Positions 1 through 9,671 are shown, counted from the stretch's first letter. The stretch: 64,000 nt of DNA from JANXQG01 sp963719885 (GCA_963719885.1 CAVRDP010000012.1:442096-506095), one strand, 5' to 3'. Translations and numbers: made by a program. Notes: generated by a model not told the origin, from the letters alone.

Positions 1-2813
1 TCCGGCCTGTTGGCCGGCGAAGGCCACCTGCCGCTGGCGGCGACACCCAATCCGGATTCGGCCGCGCCGATTACCGGCGGGTTGGAGCCGTGTGATGTGG
101 ACTTCTCGTTCCAGATGTCGATCACCCGCGTGGCCGATGCCCCGCGAGTTACCAAACCCTATACGGAAGAGCAATGGGCCGCCGTCGAACAACTCGGCCA
201 TAAGGTAGATGCCCGGCTGGACGCGCTGGACGTGCGTCTGACCATGGGCGGCGAACCGACCTTCGTGTCGATCGACGACATGGAAGGCCCGGAATGGAAC
301 ATGACCGCCGACAGTCCGCAAAAGCGCCACCTTGCCGGCGAGTTGCTGCGCCGCCTCTCGCACTGTTATGGCCAGGGTCCGCTCTTGCACTTCGGACAAG
401 GCAAATGGTATCCGGGCGAGTCGCTTCCCCGTTGGGCCTTGGGTTGCTATTGGCGAAAGGACGGCGAGCCGATCTGCGCAAGCCGGAACTGATCGCCGAC
501 GACGACCAGGACCACCGCGCCACCGCCGCCACGGCCCTGGCTTTTATGCAGAACCTGGCCGAAAGGCTCCATCTACCCGGGGATCACACCATTCCCGGCT
601 ACGAAGACACTTGGTATTACCTCTGGAAAGAGCGACGCTTGCCGGCCAACGTCGACGCCTTGAAGTCAAACTTGGAGAATGAAGAGGACCGCAAACGCCT
701 GGCGCAGATCTTCGAGCGTGGTCTGAGCCAGGTGGTCGGCTACGCGCTGCCGATCCGCCCGATCTTTAGTGACGGAACAACCACGCGCTGGGAAAGCGGC
801 CGTTGGTTGCTGCGGCAGGAAAACATGTTCCTCTTGCCGGGCGATTCGCCGATGGGGTTGCGCCTGCCGCTGGATAGCCTGCCCTGGTATGCCAGCGACG
901 AGAGCAACCCTTGGCAGGAGCGCGATCCGCTCGAGCCGCGCGGCCCGCTGCCTTCGCGGGCTTGGGACGCGGGGAACGGGAATGGACTTGCCCGCAACGT
1001 GGGGAGGTTGCCGAGCGGGCCACCGGGTACTCGAGCAGCGGGTGGGCGGCAGATTGGCAATCTGCCCTACGCCGGCATACCGCTGGGACCCTCGACGCTG
1101 CTGGCGACCACGCTCAAGCAAGTGCCGGGCATCGCTCCGGCGACGCAGGGGCGGCCGGCCGGCGAGGTTGCGGGTACAGCGTTGTGCGAAGAGGCAGCCC
1201 CCCGAGCCGAGACGCTCGTCGCCGACCATGAGTACATGGTGCCCGCGACGTCGCAGACGATCCGCACGGCGCTGTGCGTGGAAGCCCGCGAGGGCCGCAT
1301 ACACGTCTTCATGCCGCCGGTGGCCCGGCTGGAAGATTACCTGAACCTCATCGAGGCCGTCGAAGACACGGCCGAAGAGCTTGCCATGCCGGTGATGATC
1401 GAGGGTTACACGCCGCCTTGGGACTACCGTCTGCAACACTTCAAGATCACGCCCGACCCTGGCGTGATCGAGGTCAACGTGCAGCCGTCGGCGAACTGGA
1501 CGGAACTGGTGGGCAACACGACGACGCTGTACGACGAAGCCCGGCGCTGCCGCCTGGGGACCGAGAAATTCATGATCGACGGCCGGCACACAGGCACCGG
1601 CGGCGGCAACCATATCGTCTTGGGCGGGGCCAAGCCGATCGACAGTCCCTTCCTGCGCCGCCCCGACCTGTTGGCCAGCCTGGTGGCCTATTGGAACAAC
1701 CGGCCGTCGCTGTCTTATTTGTTCTCCGGCCTGTTCGTCGGTCCCACGAGCCAGGCGCCGCGGGTCGATGAGGCCCGCCACGAGAGTCTGTACGAATTGG
1801 AAACGGCTTTCACGCAATTGCCGGAAGGCGCCGGGGCACCGGGTACTCCGAGTCGGCCGTGGATCGTCGATCGGCTCTTCCGCAATCTGCTGGTGGACCT
1901 GACCGGCAACACGCACCGCGCCGAGTTCTGCATCGACAAGCTGTATTCGCCCGACTCGGCGACCGGCCGCCTGGGGCTGGTCGAGTTCCGCAGCTTCGAA
2001 ATGCCGCCGCACGCGCGAATGAGCCTGACGCAACAGTTGCTCGTGCGGGCGCTGGTCGCCCGTTTTTGGGAAGTACCCTATCGGCAACCGCTGATCCGCT
2101 GGGGCACGTCCCTGCACGACCGTTTCATGCTGCCGCACTTCATCGTGCAGGATTTCCTGGAAGTGCTCGGCGAGCTGCGGGCCTGGGGCCTGCCTCTCCA
2201 GCCGGAGTGGTTCGTGCCGCATTTCGAATTCCGCTTCCCCTTGCTGGGCGAGGCGACTTACGACGGCGTCAAGCTCGAACTTCGTCAGGCCATCGAGCCC
2301 TGGCACGTGTTGGGCGAGGAGTCCGTCGCCGCGACCACGGCCCGCTACGTCGATTCCTCCGTGGAACGGCTGGAGATCAAGGTCCGCGGCATGACCGGGG
2401 CACCCGGTATGTCCGGGTCGCGGCATGTCGCCGTTTGCAACGGCCGCCGTGTGCCGTTGCACCCGACGGGCACGCCGGGTGAGTATGTGGCCGGCGTGCG
2501 CTTCCGGGCCTGGCAGCCGCCGAATTGCCTGCACCCCACGATCGGCGTCCATACGCCGCTGGTGTTCGATCTTTACGATCGCTGGTCGAACCGCTCGATC
2601 GGCGGTTGCACGTGGCACGTCTCCCATCCGGGCGGCGTGAACTTCGATACGTTTCCGGTCAATGCCTTGGATGCCGAGAGTCGCCGCGCCTCGCGATTCC
2701 AGGCCATGGGGCAGGCAGACGGACCGGTACCGCTGCCGCCAAGAGAGTACAATAGCGATTATCCGATGACGCTCGACTTACGGCGGCCGGTGCAGGTCAC
2801 GGAACTGGGATAG
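1..2813 (+). CDS. Transglutaminase/DUF2126 protein, 5' partial, frameshifted
   Basis: The gene runs in from upstream of the window. What is visible is the end of a transglutaminase-like half and then a DUF2126-type half (from GGEPTFVSIDD, about base 247), the layout of the roughly 1,100-residue partner of alpha-E/ATP-grasp clusters. Frame 1 is open to a TGA at 490-492; from about 475 the protein continues in frame 3 to the TAG at 2811-2813. Adding one G at 473-474 changes EPICASRN-stop into EPIWRKPELIADD, so one base is missing. A Pro/Gly-rich linker (about 940-1270) holds two short palindromic repeats (1049-1065, 1224-1246), while the blocks on either side look conserved. Six bases separate it from the next gene. 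The family call is firm; whether the frameshift is biological or an assembly error cannot be told from the sequence. Confidence 0.85.
1049..1065. repeat. 17-bp palindrome inside CDS
   Basis: Perfect 7-bp arms (gcagatt / aatctgc) around ggc, read as RQIGNLP in the DUF2126 gene. It resembles the short REP-like palindromes found between genes elsewhere in this window but lies in a coding linker. Confidence 0.6.
1224..1246 (+). repeat. 23-bp intragenic repeat, copy 1 (DHEYMVPA)
   Basis: Core catgagtacatg followed by gtgcccgc. The 23 bases are identical at 4323-4345 and 5838-5860 and are read in the same frame (DHEYMVPA) in all three genes. Diverged copies lie at 17970-17992 and 58397-58419. The near-palindromic core and the position in a linker suggest an inserted element, not a conserved protein motif. 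Confidence 0.8.
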
Positions 2814-2819
2814 CTCAGC

Positions 2820-4568
2820 ATGAGTTCATCAGTCGAGGCAGAGAAATCATCGCCTCCGGAAAACTTGTTCTCGACCTACTCCCCATCGCCGGGGAGCTAT
2901 GATGAACTTCTTGACGAGCGCGGCCAGATACGGGAGTGCTGGCGGCAATTTACGACGGGCCTGGAAGCCCTGGGCCCGCAGGGGCTCGGCCAGCGTTACG
3001 AGCAAGCCCGGCATTTGCTTCGCGAAAACGGCATCGTGCAAAGCGGCGCCGGTTTTCTCAACGGCAGCGACCGCCATTGGGAACTCGATCCCCTGCCGCT
3101 GTTGTTGGCCAAGAGCGAGTGGGACTTGCTGGCCTCCGCATTGGCCCAGCGGGTCCATCTGCTGAACCTGATCCTGGCCGACCTTTACGGTCCCCAGAAT
3201 CTGGTCCGCGAGGCCTTGATCCCGCCCGAACTGGTCTTCGGTCAGCGCGGCTTCTTGTTGCCCTGTCACGGCGTGGCGGCGCCGCGAAATATCTTCTTGC
3301 ACCTGTACGCCGGGCACCTCGTGCGCGGGGGCGACGGTTGCTGGAATGTTTACGCCGACTACACCCAAGGTCCGCCGGGAGCTGGCCTGGCCCTGGAGAA
3401 TCGCATCGTCACGTCCCGCGTCCTGCCGAGCGACTTTCAAAGCCTGCACGTCGAGCGTCTCGCCGGATTCTTCATCACCCTCCGCGACACCTTGCAATCG
3501 CTTTCCGTGCAACGGTCGGACAATCCTCGCGTCGTGCTCCTCTCGCCCGGCCCGCGAAGTCCAAGCTACTTCGAGGATGCCTACCTCGCCCGATACCTCG
3601 GTTATACGCTCGTCGAAGGAGGCGACCTGACGGTCCGCGGAACGAACGTCTATTTGAAGACCCTGGGCGGTCTCTTGCCCGTCGATGCCATCCTTCGCCG
3701 CATGCACGATGAGGAAGCCGATCCGCTGGAGTTGCGTTATGACTCGATGTTCGGCGTGGCCGGACTCGTCCAAGCCGTGCGTTGCGGGCAGGTTGTCGTG
3801 GCCAACGCCCTGGGCAGCGGAGTCTTGGAATCGCCCGCGTTGATGTCCTTCCTGCCGGCCATCTGCCGCCATCAACTGGGTGAAGAGTTGAAGTTGCGTT
3901 CCGTGCCGACGTGGTGGTGCGGGCGCGACGACGACTGGTCGTACGTCGAGGCCCACTTCGATGACTTGGTGATCCGCCCGGCCGTTCCGTCGCGGAGCCA
4001 GGGACCGGTCGACACGGCTTTGCTCGATCGGCGGCAGCGCGAACACATGCTGGAAACGGTTCGCCAGCACCGGCCGGCGTTTGCGGCACAGGCCCGCGTT
4101 CGCCGTTCCACGGCCCCCGTGTTCGTCGACGGCGGAATCGAGGCCTGGCCGATCGGTATGCGGGTCTTCGCCGCTGCCGGGCGGGACGGAGCGTTCCAAG
4201 TCATGCCTGGCGGGCTGGCGCGTGCCATGCCGCCCTCCCAGGACCACGCCGACCATGCAGGCATGGTGCCCGGCGGTGCCCGAACATCGGTTGCGCGGCC
4301 GGGCGGGGCCGTTTTGCCCGACGACCATGAGTACATGGTGCCCGCCTCGACCGGATCGCGGGGTAAAGACGTATGGGTCCTTTCCGACCGGCCGGTCTCC
4401 ACCTTTACGCTTTTGCGTCCGCAGGCCGCGGCCGTCGAACTCCGCCGCAGCAGCAATGACTTGCCCAGCCGCGTGGCCGACAACCTGTACTGGCTCGGCC
4501 GGCACATCGAGCGGGCCGACGGTCTGGTACGGCACCTCCGCACGGTCGTCATACGCATGACCAGCTGA
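2820..4568 (+). CDS. Circularly permuted ATP-grasp protein, N-terminal part of an ATP-grasp/alpha-E fusion
   Basis: Residues 1 to about 400 are a circularly permuted ATP-grasp of the DUF404/DUF407 (CP_ATPgrasp_2) type: YDELLDERGQIRECW near the N-terminus, a nucleotide-binding central block (VRGTNVYLKTLGGLLPVDAI) and LKLRSVPTWWCG. Such enzymes are predicted to form peptide-like amide bonds; the substrate is unknown. The last 40 residues (LPSRVADNLYWLGRHIERAD) are the start of an alpha-E (DUF403) domain that continues in another frame. Removing the T at 4566 turns MTS-stop into MTSELEPSNVPELK and joins it to the next feature, so the intended gene is 2820-5523. A linker (about 4200-4370) carries the DHEYMVPA repeat. 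Six bases follow the upstream stop, so translation is probably coupled. Confidence 0.85.
   Translation: MSSSVEAEKSSPPENLFSTYSPSPGSYDELLDERGQIRECWRQFTTGLEALGPQGLGQRYEQARHLLRENGIVQSGAGFLNGSDRHWELDPLPLLLAKSEWDLLASALAQRVHLLNLILADLYGPQNLVREALIPPELVFGQRGFLLPCHGVAAPRNIFLHLYAGHLVRGGDGCWNVYADYTQGPPGAGLALENRIVTSRVLPSDFQSLHVERLAGFFITLRDTLQSLSVQRSDNPRVVLLSPGPRSPSYFEDAYLARYLGYTLVEGGDLTVRGTNVYLKTLGGLLPVDAILRRMHDEEADPLELRYDSMFGVAGLVQAVRCGQVVVANALGSGVLESPALMSFLPAICRHQLGEELKLRSVPTWWCGRDDDWSYVEAHFDDLVIRPAVPSRSQGPVDTALLDRRQREHMLETVRQHRPAFAAQARVRRSTAPVFVDGGIEAWPIGMRVFAAAGRDGAFQVMPGGLARAMPPSQDHADHAGMVPGGARTSVARPGGAVLPDDHEYMVPASTGSRGKDVWVLSDRPVSTFTLLRPQAAAVELRRSSNDLPSRVADNLYWLGRHIERADGLVRHLRTVVIRMTS
4323..4345 (+). 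repeat. 23-bp intragenic repeat, copy 2 (DHEYMVPA)
   Basis: Identical over 23 bases to 1224-1246 and 5838-5860 and in the same reading frame. It sits in the linker between the ATP-grasp and alpha-E parts. A partial echo, catggtgcccgg, lies just upstream at 4259-4270. Confidence 0.8.
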
Positions 4569-5523
4569 ACTGGAACCGTCCAACGTGCCGGAACTGAAGG
4601 TCCTGGTGCAGATGCTGGCCGACGACGCCCGGCCGGCGGAAGCCATGCCCAATGATCCCGAGGAATTGCTTGCCGCGCTGGAAGACGAGGTCCTGGCGGC
4701 CTTCGTCCACGAGACGCGGAGCGGCACGCTCGACGAGACGCTCCGCGCGCTCTATCGCACCGCCTCGCTGGTTCGCGACCGCATCTCGGCCGACACTTGG
4801 CGGATCATCAATCAACTCGACCTCGACCTGCTCGGGGCGGGGTACTCGGGGCACCCGCTTGCGGGTCGCGGGTCGGCTTTTGGGTCACGGCCGCCCAACA
4901 CGGTCCGCCTGGGCGATACCTTGAGCGTGCTCAACCAGGTTTTCAACCTGCTCTCGGCCCTCAGCGGCCTGATGACCGAAAGCATGACCCGCGGCCCAGG
5001 CTGGCGGTTCGTCGACATGGGACGCCGCCTGGAACGCGGATTGACGGTCCTGCGGCTGCTGCGGAAAACGCTCGTCCGCAACCAGTCCGATTCCGTTTCG
5101 CTGCTGGAATCGGTGCTGGAAATCGCCGACAGCGCCATGACCTATCGCTATCGCTATATGACCTCGCTGCAATTGGCGCCGCTCCTGGACCTGCTGCTGA
5201 CCGATGAAACGAACCCGCGCAGCGTCGGATTCCAGTTGGCCGCGCTGTCCGATCACGTCCGCCAACTGCCCGGCAAGGAGACCAACCCGTTGCGGAACCG
5301 GGAAACGCGGATCATGATCGCCACGCAGGCCGAGTTGCGACTGGTCGACGTCGAGTCCCTGGCCCGGCCGCGCGAGGAGGGTATCCGCTGGACGTTGGAC
5401 AACTTCCTGGCCGACATGACCTTGCAATTGTGGCAACTCTCCGACAGCCTCACGCAGACCTACTTCACGCACACCGGCCCCTCGCGGCAGTTGGGCGCGA
5501 TCTCGCCGGACGACCTGGTATGA
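4567..5523 (+). CDS. Alpha-E (DUF403) domain, C-terminal part of the ATP-grasp fusion
   Basis: This continues the preceding protein after the single-base frameshift at 4566; the first in-frame ATG-like start is a GTG at 4585, but the join to 2820-4568 is more likely than a separate gene. The alpha-E domain is an all-helical bundle that accompanies CP-ATP-grasp and transglutaminase proteins. Typical blocks are present: DTWRIINQLD, the central GWRFVDMGRRLERGL and the helical C-terminus DNFLADMTLQLWQLSDSL. A Gly-rich insertion (GYSGHPLAGRGSAFGSRPP) coincides with a palindromic repeat at 4848-4868. The TGA stop overlaps the ATG of the next gene, showing translational coupling. Confidence 0.85.
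   Translation, partial: ELEPSNVPELKVLVQMLADDARPAEAMPNDPEELLAALEDEVLAAFVHETRSGTLDETLRALYRTASLVRDRISADTWRIINQLDLDLLGAGYSGHPLAGRGSAFGSRPPNTVRLGDTLSVLNQVFNLLSALSGLMTESMTRGPGWRFVDMGRRLERGLTVLRLLRKTLVRNQSDSVSLLESVLEIADSAMTYRYRYMTSLQLAPLLDLLLTDETNPRSVGFQLAALSDHVRQLPGKETNPLRNRETRIMIATQAELRLVDVESLARPREEGIRWTLDNFLADMTLQLWQLSDSLTQTYFTHTGPSRQLGAISPDDLV
4848..4868 (+). repeat. 21-bp intragenic palindromic repeat, copy 1
   Basis: ggggcacccgcttgcgggt plus cg; acccgc and gcgggt form the arms. The same 21 bases occur inside hypA at 59186-59206. Here it encodes part of an apparent insertion in the alpha-E domain. Confidence 0.7.
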
Positions 5524-6401
5524 AATACGAAGTCACCCATCGCACGACCTATCACTATAGCGAGCCGGTCACGCTGGGGCACAACTCCACGCACCTCACG
5601 CCGCGGACGCTTGCCCGGCAGCGCTGCCTGGCCAATCGGCTGGTGATCCTGCCCGTGCCGTCGTGCCTGCGAAGTTGGACCGACTACTTCGGCAACGAGG
5701 TGACCTACTTCACGGTGGAGGAAGAGCACCGCGAATTGGCCGTGACCGCCATCAGCGAAGTGGCAATGGAAACCCTTCAGCCCCCGCCGCTCGCATCGTT
5801 CCCGGCTTGGGAAGAAGCCCGCGACGCGGTCGACGTCGACCATGAGTACATGGTGCCCGCGGCCCCCTATGCGTTCGACTCGCCCTGTATCCGCCGCGAC
5901 GATCGCCTGGCGAGCTATGCGGCCATGTCGTTCGCGCCTGGCCGCCCGCTGTTGGACGCCGCGCTGGAGCTTACCAGCCGGATTTTCCACGAGTTCAAGT
6001 ACGATCCCACGGCGACGAGCGTGAGCACGCCAACGATGGAGGTTTTTGAAAAACGTCGCGGGGTGTGCCAGGATTTCGCCCATCTCGAGATCGGTTGCCT
6101 GCGGTCGCTCGGCCTGGCAGCCCGCTATGTCAGCGGCTATTTGCTCACCGATCCTCGCCCCGGACAACCCAAGCTCGTGGGGGCCAATGCCTCGCATGCC
6201 TGGCTGAGCGTTTTCTGTCCGGGCTACGGTTGGGTCGATCTGGACCCGACGAACAACGTCGTCCCCGCCATGCGGCACGTCACCGTGGCCTGGGGTCGCG
6301 ACTACGGCGATGTCTGTCCGATCAAGGGAGTCTTCCTGGGTGGAGGAAGCCACTGGATGACCGTGGCAGTTGACGTCGTACCCTGCGGTGGATTATGCTA
6401 A
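5520..6401 (+). CDS. Transglutaminase-like protease/amidase
   Basis: A protein of 293 residues. It starts at the ATG at 5520, which overlaps the previous stop (ATGA); the N-terminus MKYEVTHRTTYHYSEPV is the standard bacterial transglutaminase N-domain. The catalytic triad is visible: Cys in GVCQDFAHL, His in ASHAWLSV and Asp in DLDPTNN. It should cleave or form amide bonds, probably acting with the ATP-grasp/alpha-E fusion and the DUF2126 protein encoded just upstream. No signal peptide is seen, so a cytoplasmic location is likely. A DHEYMVPA repeat lies between the N-domain and the catalytic core (5838-5860). The frame is intact. Confidence 0.9.
   Translation: MKYEVTHRTTYHYSEPVTLGHNSTHLTPRTLARQRCLANRLVILPVPSCLRSWTDYFGNEVTYFTVEEEHRELAVTAISEVAMETLQPPPLASFPAWEEARDAVDVDHEYMVPAAPYAFDSPCIRRDDRLASYAAMSFAPGRPLLDAALELTSRIFHEFKYDPTATSVSTPTMEVFEKRRGVCQDFAHLEIGCLRSLGLAARYVSGYLLTDPRPGQPKLVGANASHAWLSVFCPGYGWVDLDPTNNVVPAMRHVTVAWGRDYGDVCPIKGVFLGGGSHWMTVAVDVVPCGGLC
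5838..5860 (+). repeat. 23-bp intragenic repeat, copy 3 (DHEYMVPA)
   Basis: Third identical copy, again in phase 0 of its gene, in the interdomain linker of the transglutaminase. Three consecutive genes therefore carry the same octapeptide. Confidence 0.8.
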
Positions 6402-6406
6402 TGGGA

Positions 6407-6453
6407 GTGCTTAGAACTTAGTGCTAAGAACTAAGCACTAAGAACTAAGAACT
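6407..6453. repeat. AT-rich interspersed repeat
   Basis: Variations on ctaagaactaag and its complement (cttagaacttag) fill the 71-base gap between the transglutaminase and the Gfo/Idh/MocA gene. It may form a hairpin ending the upstream transcript; a run of six T follows. Confidence 0.5.
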
Positions 6454-6472
6454 TTTTTCCCGAGGTTCCCTT

Positions 6473-7816
6473 ATGCATCGCCGCAACTTCCTTCGCGCCG
6501 GCGCCGCCGGCTTGGCTCTTTCTGCCCTTGGCCGCACGGCCGGGGCGTATGCCTCCGTAAAACCGCCGCGCGTCGGCCTGATCGGCAGCGGCTGGTACGG
6601 CAAACTCGACTTGCGACGCCTGATCCAAGTGGCGCCGGTCAACGTCGTTTCCCTGTGCGACGTCGATCGGCGGATGCTTTCCGACGCAGCCGACAACGTC
6701 GCCGCGCGGCAGGTCTCGAAGCAGCGGCCGCGGACGTTCGGCGACTACCGGAAGATGCTCGCGGAAAAAGACCTCGACATCGTGCTCATCGATACGCCCG
6801 ACCATTGGCACGCCCTGCCGATGATCGCCGCCGTGGAAGCGGGGGCCGATGTCTACCTGCAGAAGCCGATCGGCGTCAACGTCGTAGAAGGCCAGGCGAT
6901 GCTCGCCGCCGCGCGCAAGCATCGCCGTGTCGTCCAGGTCGGCACCCAGCGACGCAGCACGCCGCACCTCATCGAGGCCCGCGACCGCATCGTCCGCGAA
7001 GGCAAGCTCGGCCGCGTGGGTCTGGTCGAGATCTACTGCTACTATCACATGCGGGACCCCAGCAATCCGCCCGATACGCGACCGCCCGCCGATCTCGACT
7101 ACGAAATGTGGACCGGGCCCGCGCCCCTGCGGCCCTACAATTCGATCGTCCACCCGCGGGGCTGGCGGGCCTTCATGGAGTATAGCAACGGCATCGTCGG
7201 CGACATGTGCGTCCACATGTTCGATGCGGTCCGCTGGATGCTTGGCCTCGGTTGGCCGAAGCGGATCAGCTCCTCGGGCGGGATCTTCGTTTCCCAGGGG
7301 AGCAAGGCCAATATCTCCGACACACAGACCGCCACGTTCGACTATGGCGACTTGAACATCGTCTGGCAGCATCGCACCTGGGGACCGCCGCCCGATCCCA
7401 AGTATTCCTGGGGCATGACCTTTTATGGCGACAAGGGGACGCTCAAGGCTAGCGTGATGAGCTACGACTTCACGCCCAACGGGCCGGGCGGGTCGATCCA
7501 TCGCGACGTGACTTACGAGCGCGAGCAATATCCCGAGGACGTGACCGAGAAGGACATCGAGATCCACGTCGCCCCCGCCGTGCGGCGGCACATGCAGGAC
7601 TTTCTTGCGGCCATCGCCTCCCGCCGGCGGCCGGTGGCCGACATCGAGCAGGGACACATCTCGACGGCGAGTTGCATCCTGGCCAATCTCTCCATGCAAC
7701 TTGGCCGCACGCTCGCCTGGGACGCGGAACAAGGCTGCGTGCGGGGCGACGAAGAAGCCAACCGTCTCTTGCGCCGGCCTTACCGCAGACCGTGGGTCCA
7801 TCCGGAGGTCGGATGA
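6473..7816 (+). CDS. Gfo/Idh/MocA family oxidoreductase, Tat-exported
   Basis: A protein of 447 residues. The N-terminus HRRNFLRAGAAGLALSALG is a twin-arginine signal peptide, so it is exported folded with its cofactor. A Rossmann fold follows (VGLIGSGWYGKLDLRRL), then the family block DTPDHWHALPMIAAVEAGAD and the EKP-like lysine in VYLQKPIG. The C-terminal half carries the family's beta-sheet domain. Planctomycetes have dozens of such NAD(P)-dependent sugar or polyol oxidoreductases; the substrate cannot be read from the sequence. Start chosen at the ATG preceding the Tat signal. The next gene begins one base after its stop. Confidence 0.9.
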   Translation: MHRRNFLRAGAAGLALSALGRTAGAYASVKPPRVGLIGSGWYGKLDLRRLIQVAPVNVVSLCDVDRRMLSDAADNVAARQVSKQRPRTFGDYRKMLAEKDLDIVLIDTPDHWHALPMIAAVEAGADVYLQKPIGVNVVEGQAMLAAARKHRRVVQVGTQRRSTPHLIEARDRIVREGKLGRVGLVEIYCYYHMRDPSNPPDTRPPADLDYEMWTGPAPLRPYNSIVHPRGWRAFMEYSNGIVGDMCVHMFDAVRWMLGLGWPKRISSSGGIFVSQGSKANISDTQTATFDYGDLNIVWQHRTWGPPPDPKYSWGMTFYGDKGTLKASVMSYDFTPNGPGGSIHRDVTYEREQYPEDVTEKDIEIHVAPAVRRHMQDFLAAIASRRRPVADIEQGHISTASCILANLSMQLGRTLAWDAEQGCVRGDEEANRLLRRPYRRPWVHPEVG

Positions 7817-7817
7817 A

Positions 7818-8182
7818 GTGAACGACGGCGAGACGACGCTGCAAGATGTCAAGAACACGATCGCCCGGTTCACGGCGGAGCGCGACTGGCAGCAGTTTCA
7901 CAGCGCCAGAACGTGGCCATGGCTCTGGTTTCCGAAGCGGCGGAACTGATGGCCCATTTCCGTTGGAACGAACAGGACCAGGATGTAGCCGTCCTTGGCG
8001 ACGCGCAGTCGCTGCGGGAAGTCCGTCACGAGGTGGCCGATGTCCTGTTGCTGCTGGCCGAGTTCGCCAACGTCGCGGGAATCGATATGGCCCAAGCGGT
8101 GCAGGAGAAGATGGCGATCAACGCCGGGCGCTATCCCGTGGAGAAATCGCGGGGAACGGCGCGGAAGTATGATCGGCTGTAA
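7818..8182 (+). CDS. MazG-like nucleotide pyrophosphohydrolase, frameshifted
   Basis: Small all-alpha NTP pyrophosphohydrolase of about 121 residues. GTG start at 7818, one base after the upstream TGA. The N-terminal part (TTLQDVKNTIARFTAERDW) ends in a wrong frame at 7949; from about 7908 the protein continues in another frame with the metal-binding motifs VSEAAELMAHF and EVADVLLLLAEFAN. Inserting one A at 7908 gives QQFHSAKNVAMALVSEAAEL, so a single base is missing. The family hydrolyses non-canonical NTPs to NMP and pyrophosphate. The C-terminal INAGRYPVEKSRGTARKY is also typical. Confidence 0.85.
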
Positions 8183-8302
8183 GGGCTGTCGCTCCCCACT
8201 GCCTTGAGTTGGGGCTCGCCTTGAATCGTCGGGTTCAGATGTGCACTTTCTGCGTTGCCGTAATGCCGGCCAGCGGCCGCGGGCGGCATGCATTGCGCGG
8301 TT

Positions 8303-9661
8303 TCAATTCCTCAAGCCGTACTTCTTGATCTTGTTGTACACCGTGACCCGGTCCACCTGCAGAATCTCGGCGGCGTGGGTCACATTCCCGCCCGTGCTCG
8401 CCAGCACGGCGGCAATATGTTGCTTCTCGACTTCTTCCAACGATTGGACGGGGGGCGCATAGCGCTGCCCGCGCCTGACCGGCAGATCGCCGGGCTGGAT
8501 CGCCGGCGGCCGGCCGACCACCATCGCCCGTTCGATGGCGTTGGAAAGCTCGCGGACGTTGCCGGGCCAATCATAGCTGACCAGCAGTTCCATGGCCTCG
8601 GGAGAAATCTGCGTAATGCGGCTGTCCATCTGCCGGGAGAAACGATCGAGGAAGTGCTGCGCCAGGGCGGGAATATCGCCGCGACGCGCCCACAAGGGCG
8701 GCAACTCGATCGTGAAGACATTGATGCGGTAATAGAAGTCCTCGCGGAAACGGCCTTCGCGGATGGCCTGCAGCAGGTTATCGTTGGTGGCGCAAATCAC
8801 GCGAAAGTCGACCTTCCTCGGCCGGTCGGCGCCGACGCGGAAGACTTCGCGGGTTTCCAGCACGCGGAGCAGATCGACCTGCATCTTGAGGTTGATGGCG
8901 CCCACTTCGTCGAGAAACAAGGTGCCGCCGTCGGCCATTTCGATCTTGCCCTTGCGCGACTCGTCGGCCCCCGTAAAGGCGCCCTTCTCGTGTCCGAAGA
9001 GCTCGCTTTCCAGCAGGCTATCGGGCAGACCGCCGCAGTTGACGGCCACCAACGGCGCGTAGCGGCGGCGGCCGGCGAAATGGACGGCCCGCGCGACCAA
9101 CTCCTTGCCGGTCCCGCTTTCGCCCAGGATCAGCACCGTGGCTTCGGTCTTGGCGACGTGCTCGATCAACTCCAGGACCTTTTGCATAGGCGGACTTTGG
9201 CCGACAATTTCCTGATCGCCCGTCATTTCGTCGATCGTTCCCCGCAGTTGCCGGTTCTCCTCGTGCAATTGTCGCTGGGCCAATGCCTGCGACACCACGT
9301 GGCTCAGCTCCTCGGGATTGATCGGCTTGGTGACATAATCCGTCGCGCCCAGTTTCAGGGCCCGCACGGCCGTATCGACGGAGGCATAAGCCGTGATCAT
9401 GATCACGATCGTCGTGGGGGCGGTACGACGGATCTGTTCGAGCAAGCGCATGCCGTCCATGCCGGGCAAGCGGACGTCGAGAAGCACCACGTCAAACACG
9501 CTCGACTGCATGGCTGCCGTCGCTTCTACGGCATCGGCCGCCGTCTGAACGTCATAGCCGTCCTTGCGGAACCAATGATCGAGCGAGTCGCGGACGGAGA
9601 ACTCGTCGTCGACGATCAGGATACGTGCTGGGGACACGGATGGGTCTTCCTTGTTTGTCAT
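8303..9661 (-). CDS. NtrC-type sigma-54 response regulator
   Basis: A protein of 452 residues with a complete frame. An N-terminal receiver domain (ILIVDDE, phospho-acceptor Asp in VVLLDVRLPG, Lys in VTKPINP) is followed by a AAA+ sigma-54 activator domain with Walker A GESGTGKE, the GAFTGA loop that contacts sigma-54, Walker B GTLFLDE and the arginine-finger region. A Fis-type HTH closes the protein (THAAEILQVDRVTVYNKIKKY). It activates sigma-54 promoters on phosphorylation by the histidine kinase encoded immediately upstream. A palindromic repeat separates the two genes. Confidence 0.95.
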   Translation of the reverse strand: MTNKEDPSVSPARILIVDDEFSVRDSLDHWFRKDGYDVQTAADAVEATAAMQSSVFDVVLLDVRLPGMDGMRLLEQIRRTAPTTIVIMITAYASVDTAVRALKLGATDYVTKPINPEELSHVVSQALAQRQLHEENRQLRGTIDEMTGDQEIVGQSPPMQKVLELIEHVAKTEATVLILGESGTGKELVARAVHFAGRRRYAPLVAVNCGGLPDSLLESELFGHEKGAFTGADESRKGKIEMADGGTLFLDEVGAINLKMQVDLLRVLETREVFRVGADRPRKVDFRVICATNDNLLQAIREGRFREDFYYRINVFTIELPPLWARRGDIPALAQHFLDRFSRQMDSRITQISPEAMELLVSYDWPGNVRELSNAIERAMVVGRPPAIQPGDLPVRRGQRYAPPVQSLEEVEKQHIAAVLASTGGNVTHAAEILQVDRVTVYNKIKKYGLRN

Positions 9662-9671
9662 GGTGCCAACA

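Noticed and set aside
666..2627. Long minus-strand open frame opposite the DUF2126 gene
   Set aside because: Antisense shadow; the plus strand holds the conserved family sequence.
2847..4727. Long minus-strand open frame opposite the ATP-grasp gene
   Set aside because: Antisense shadow of a conserved protein; GC-rich codon bias opens this frame.
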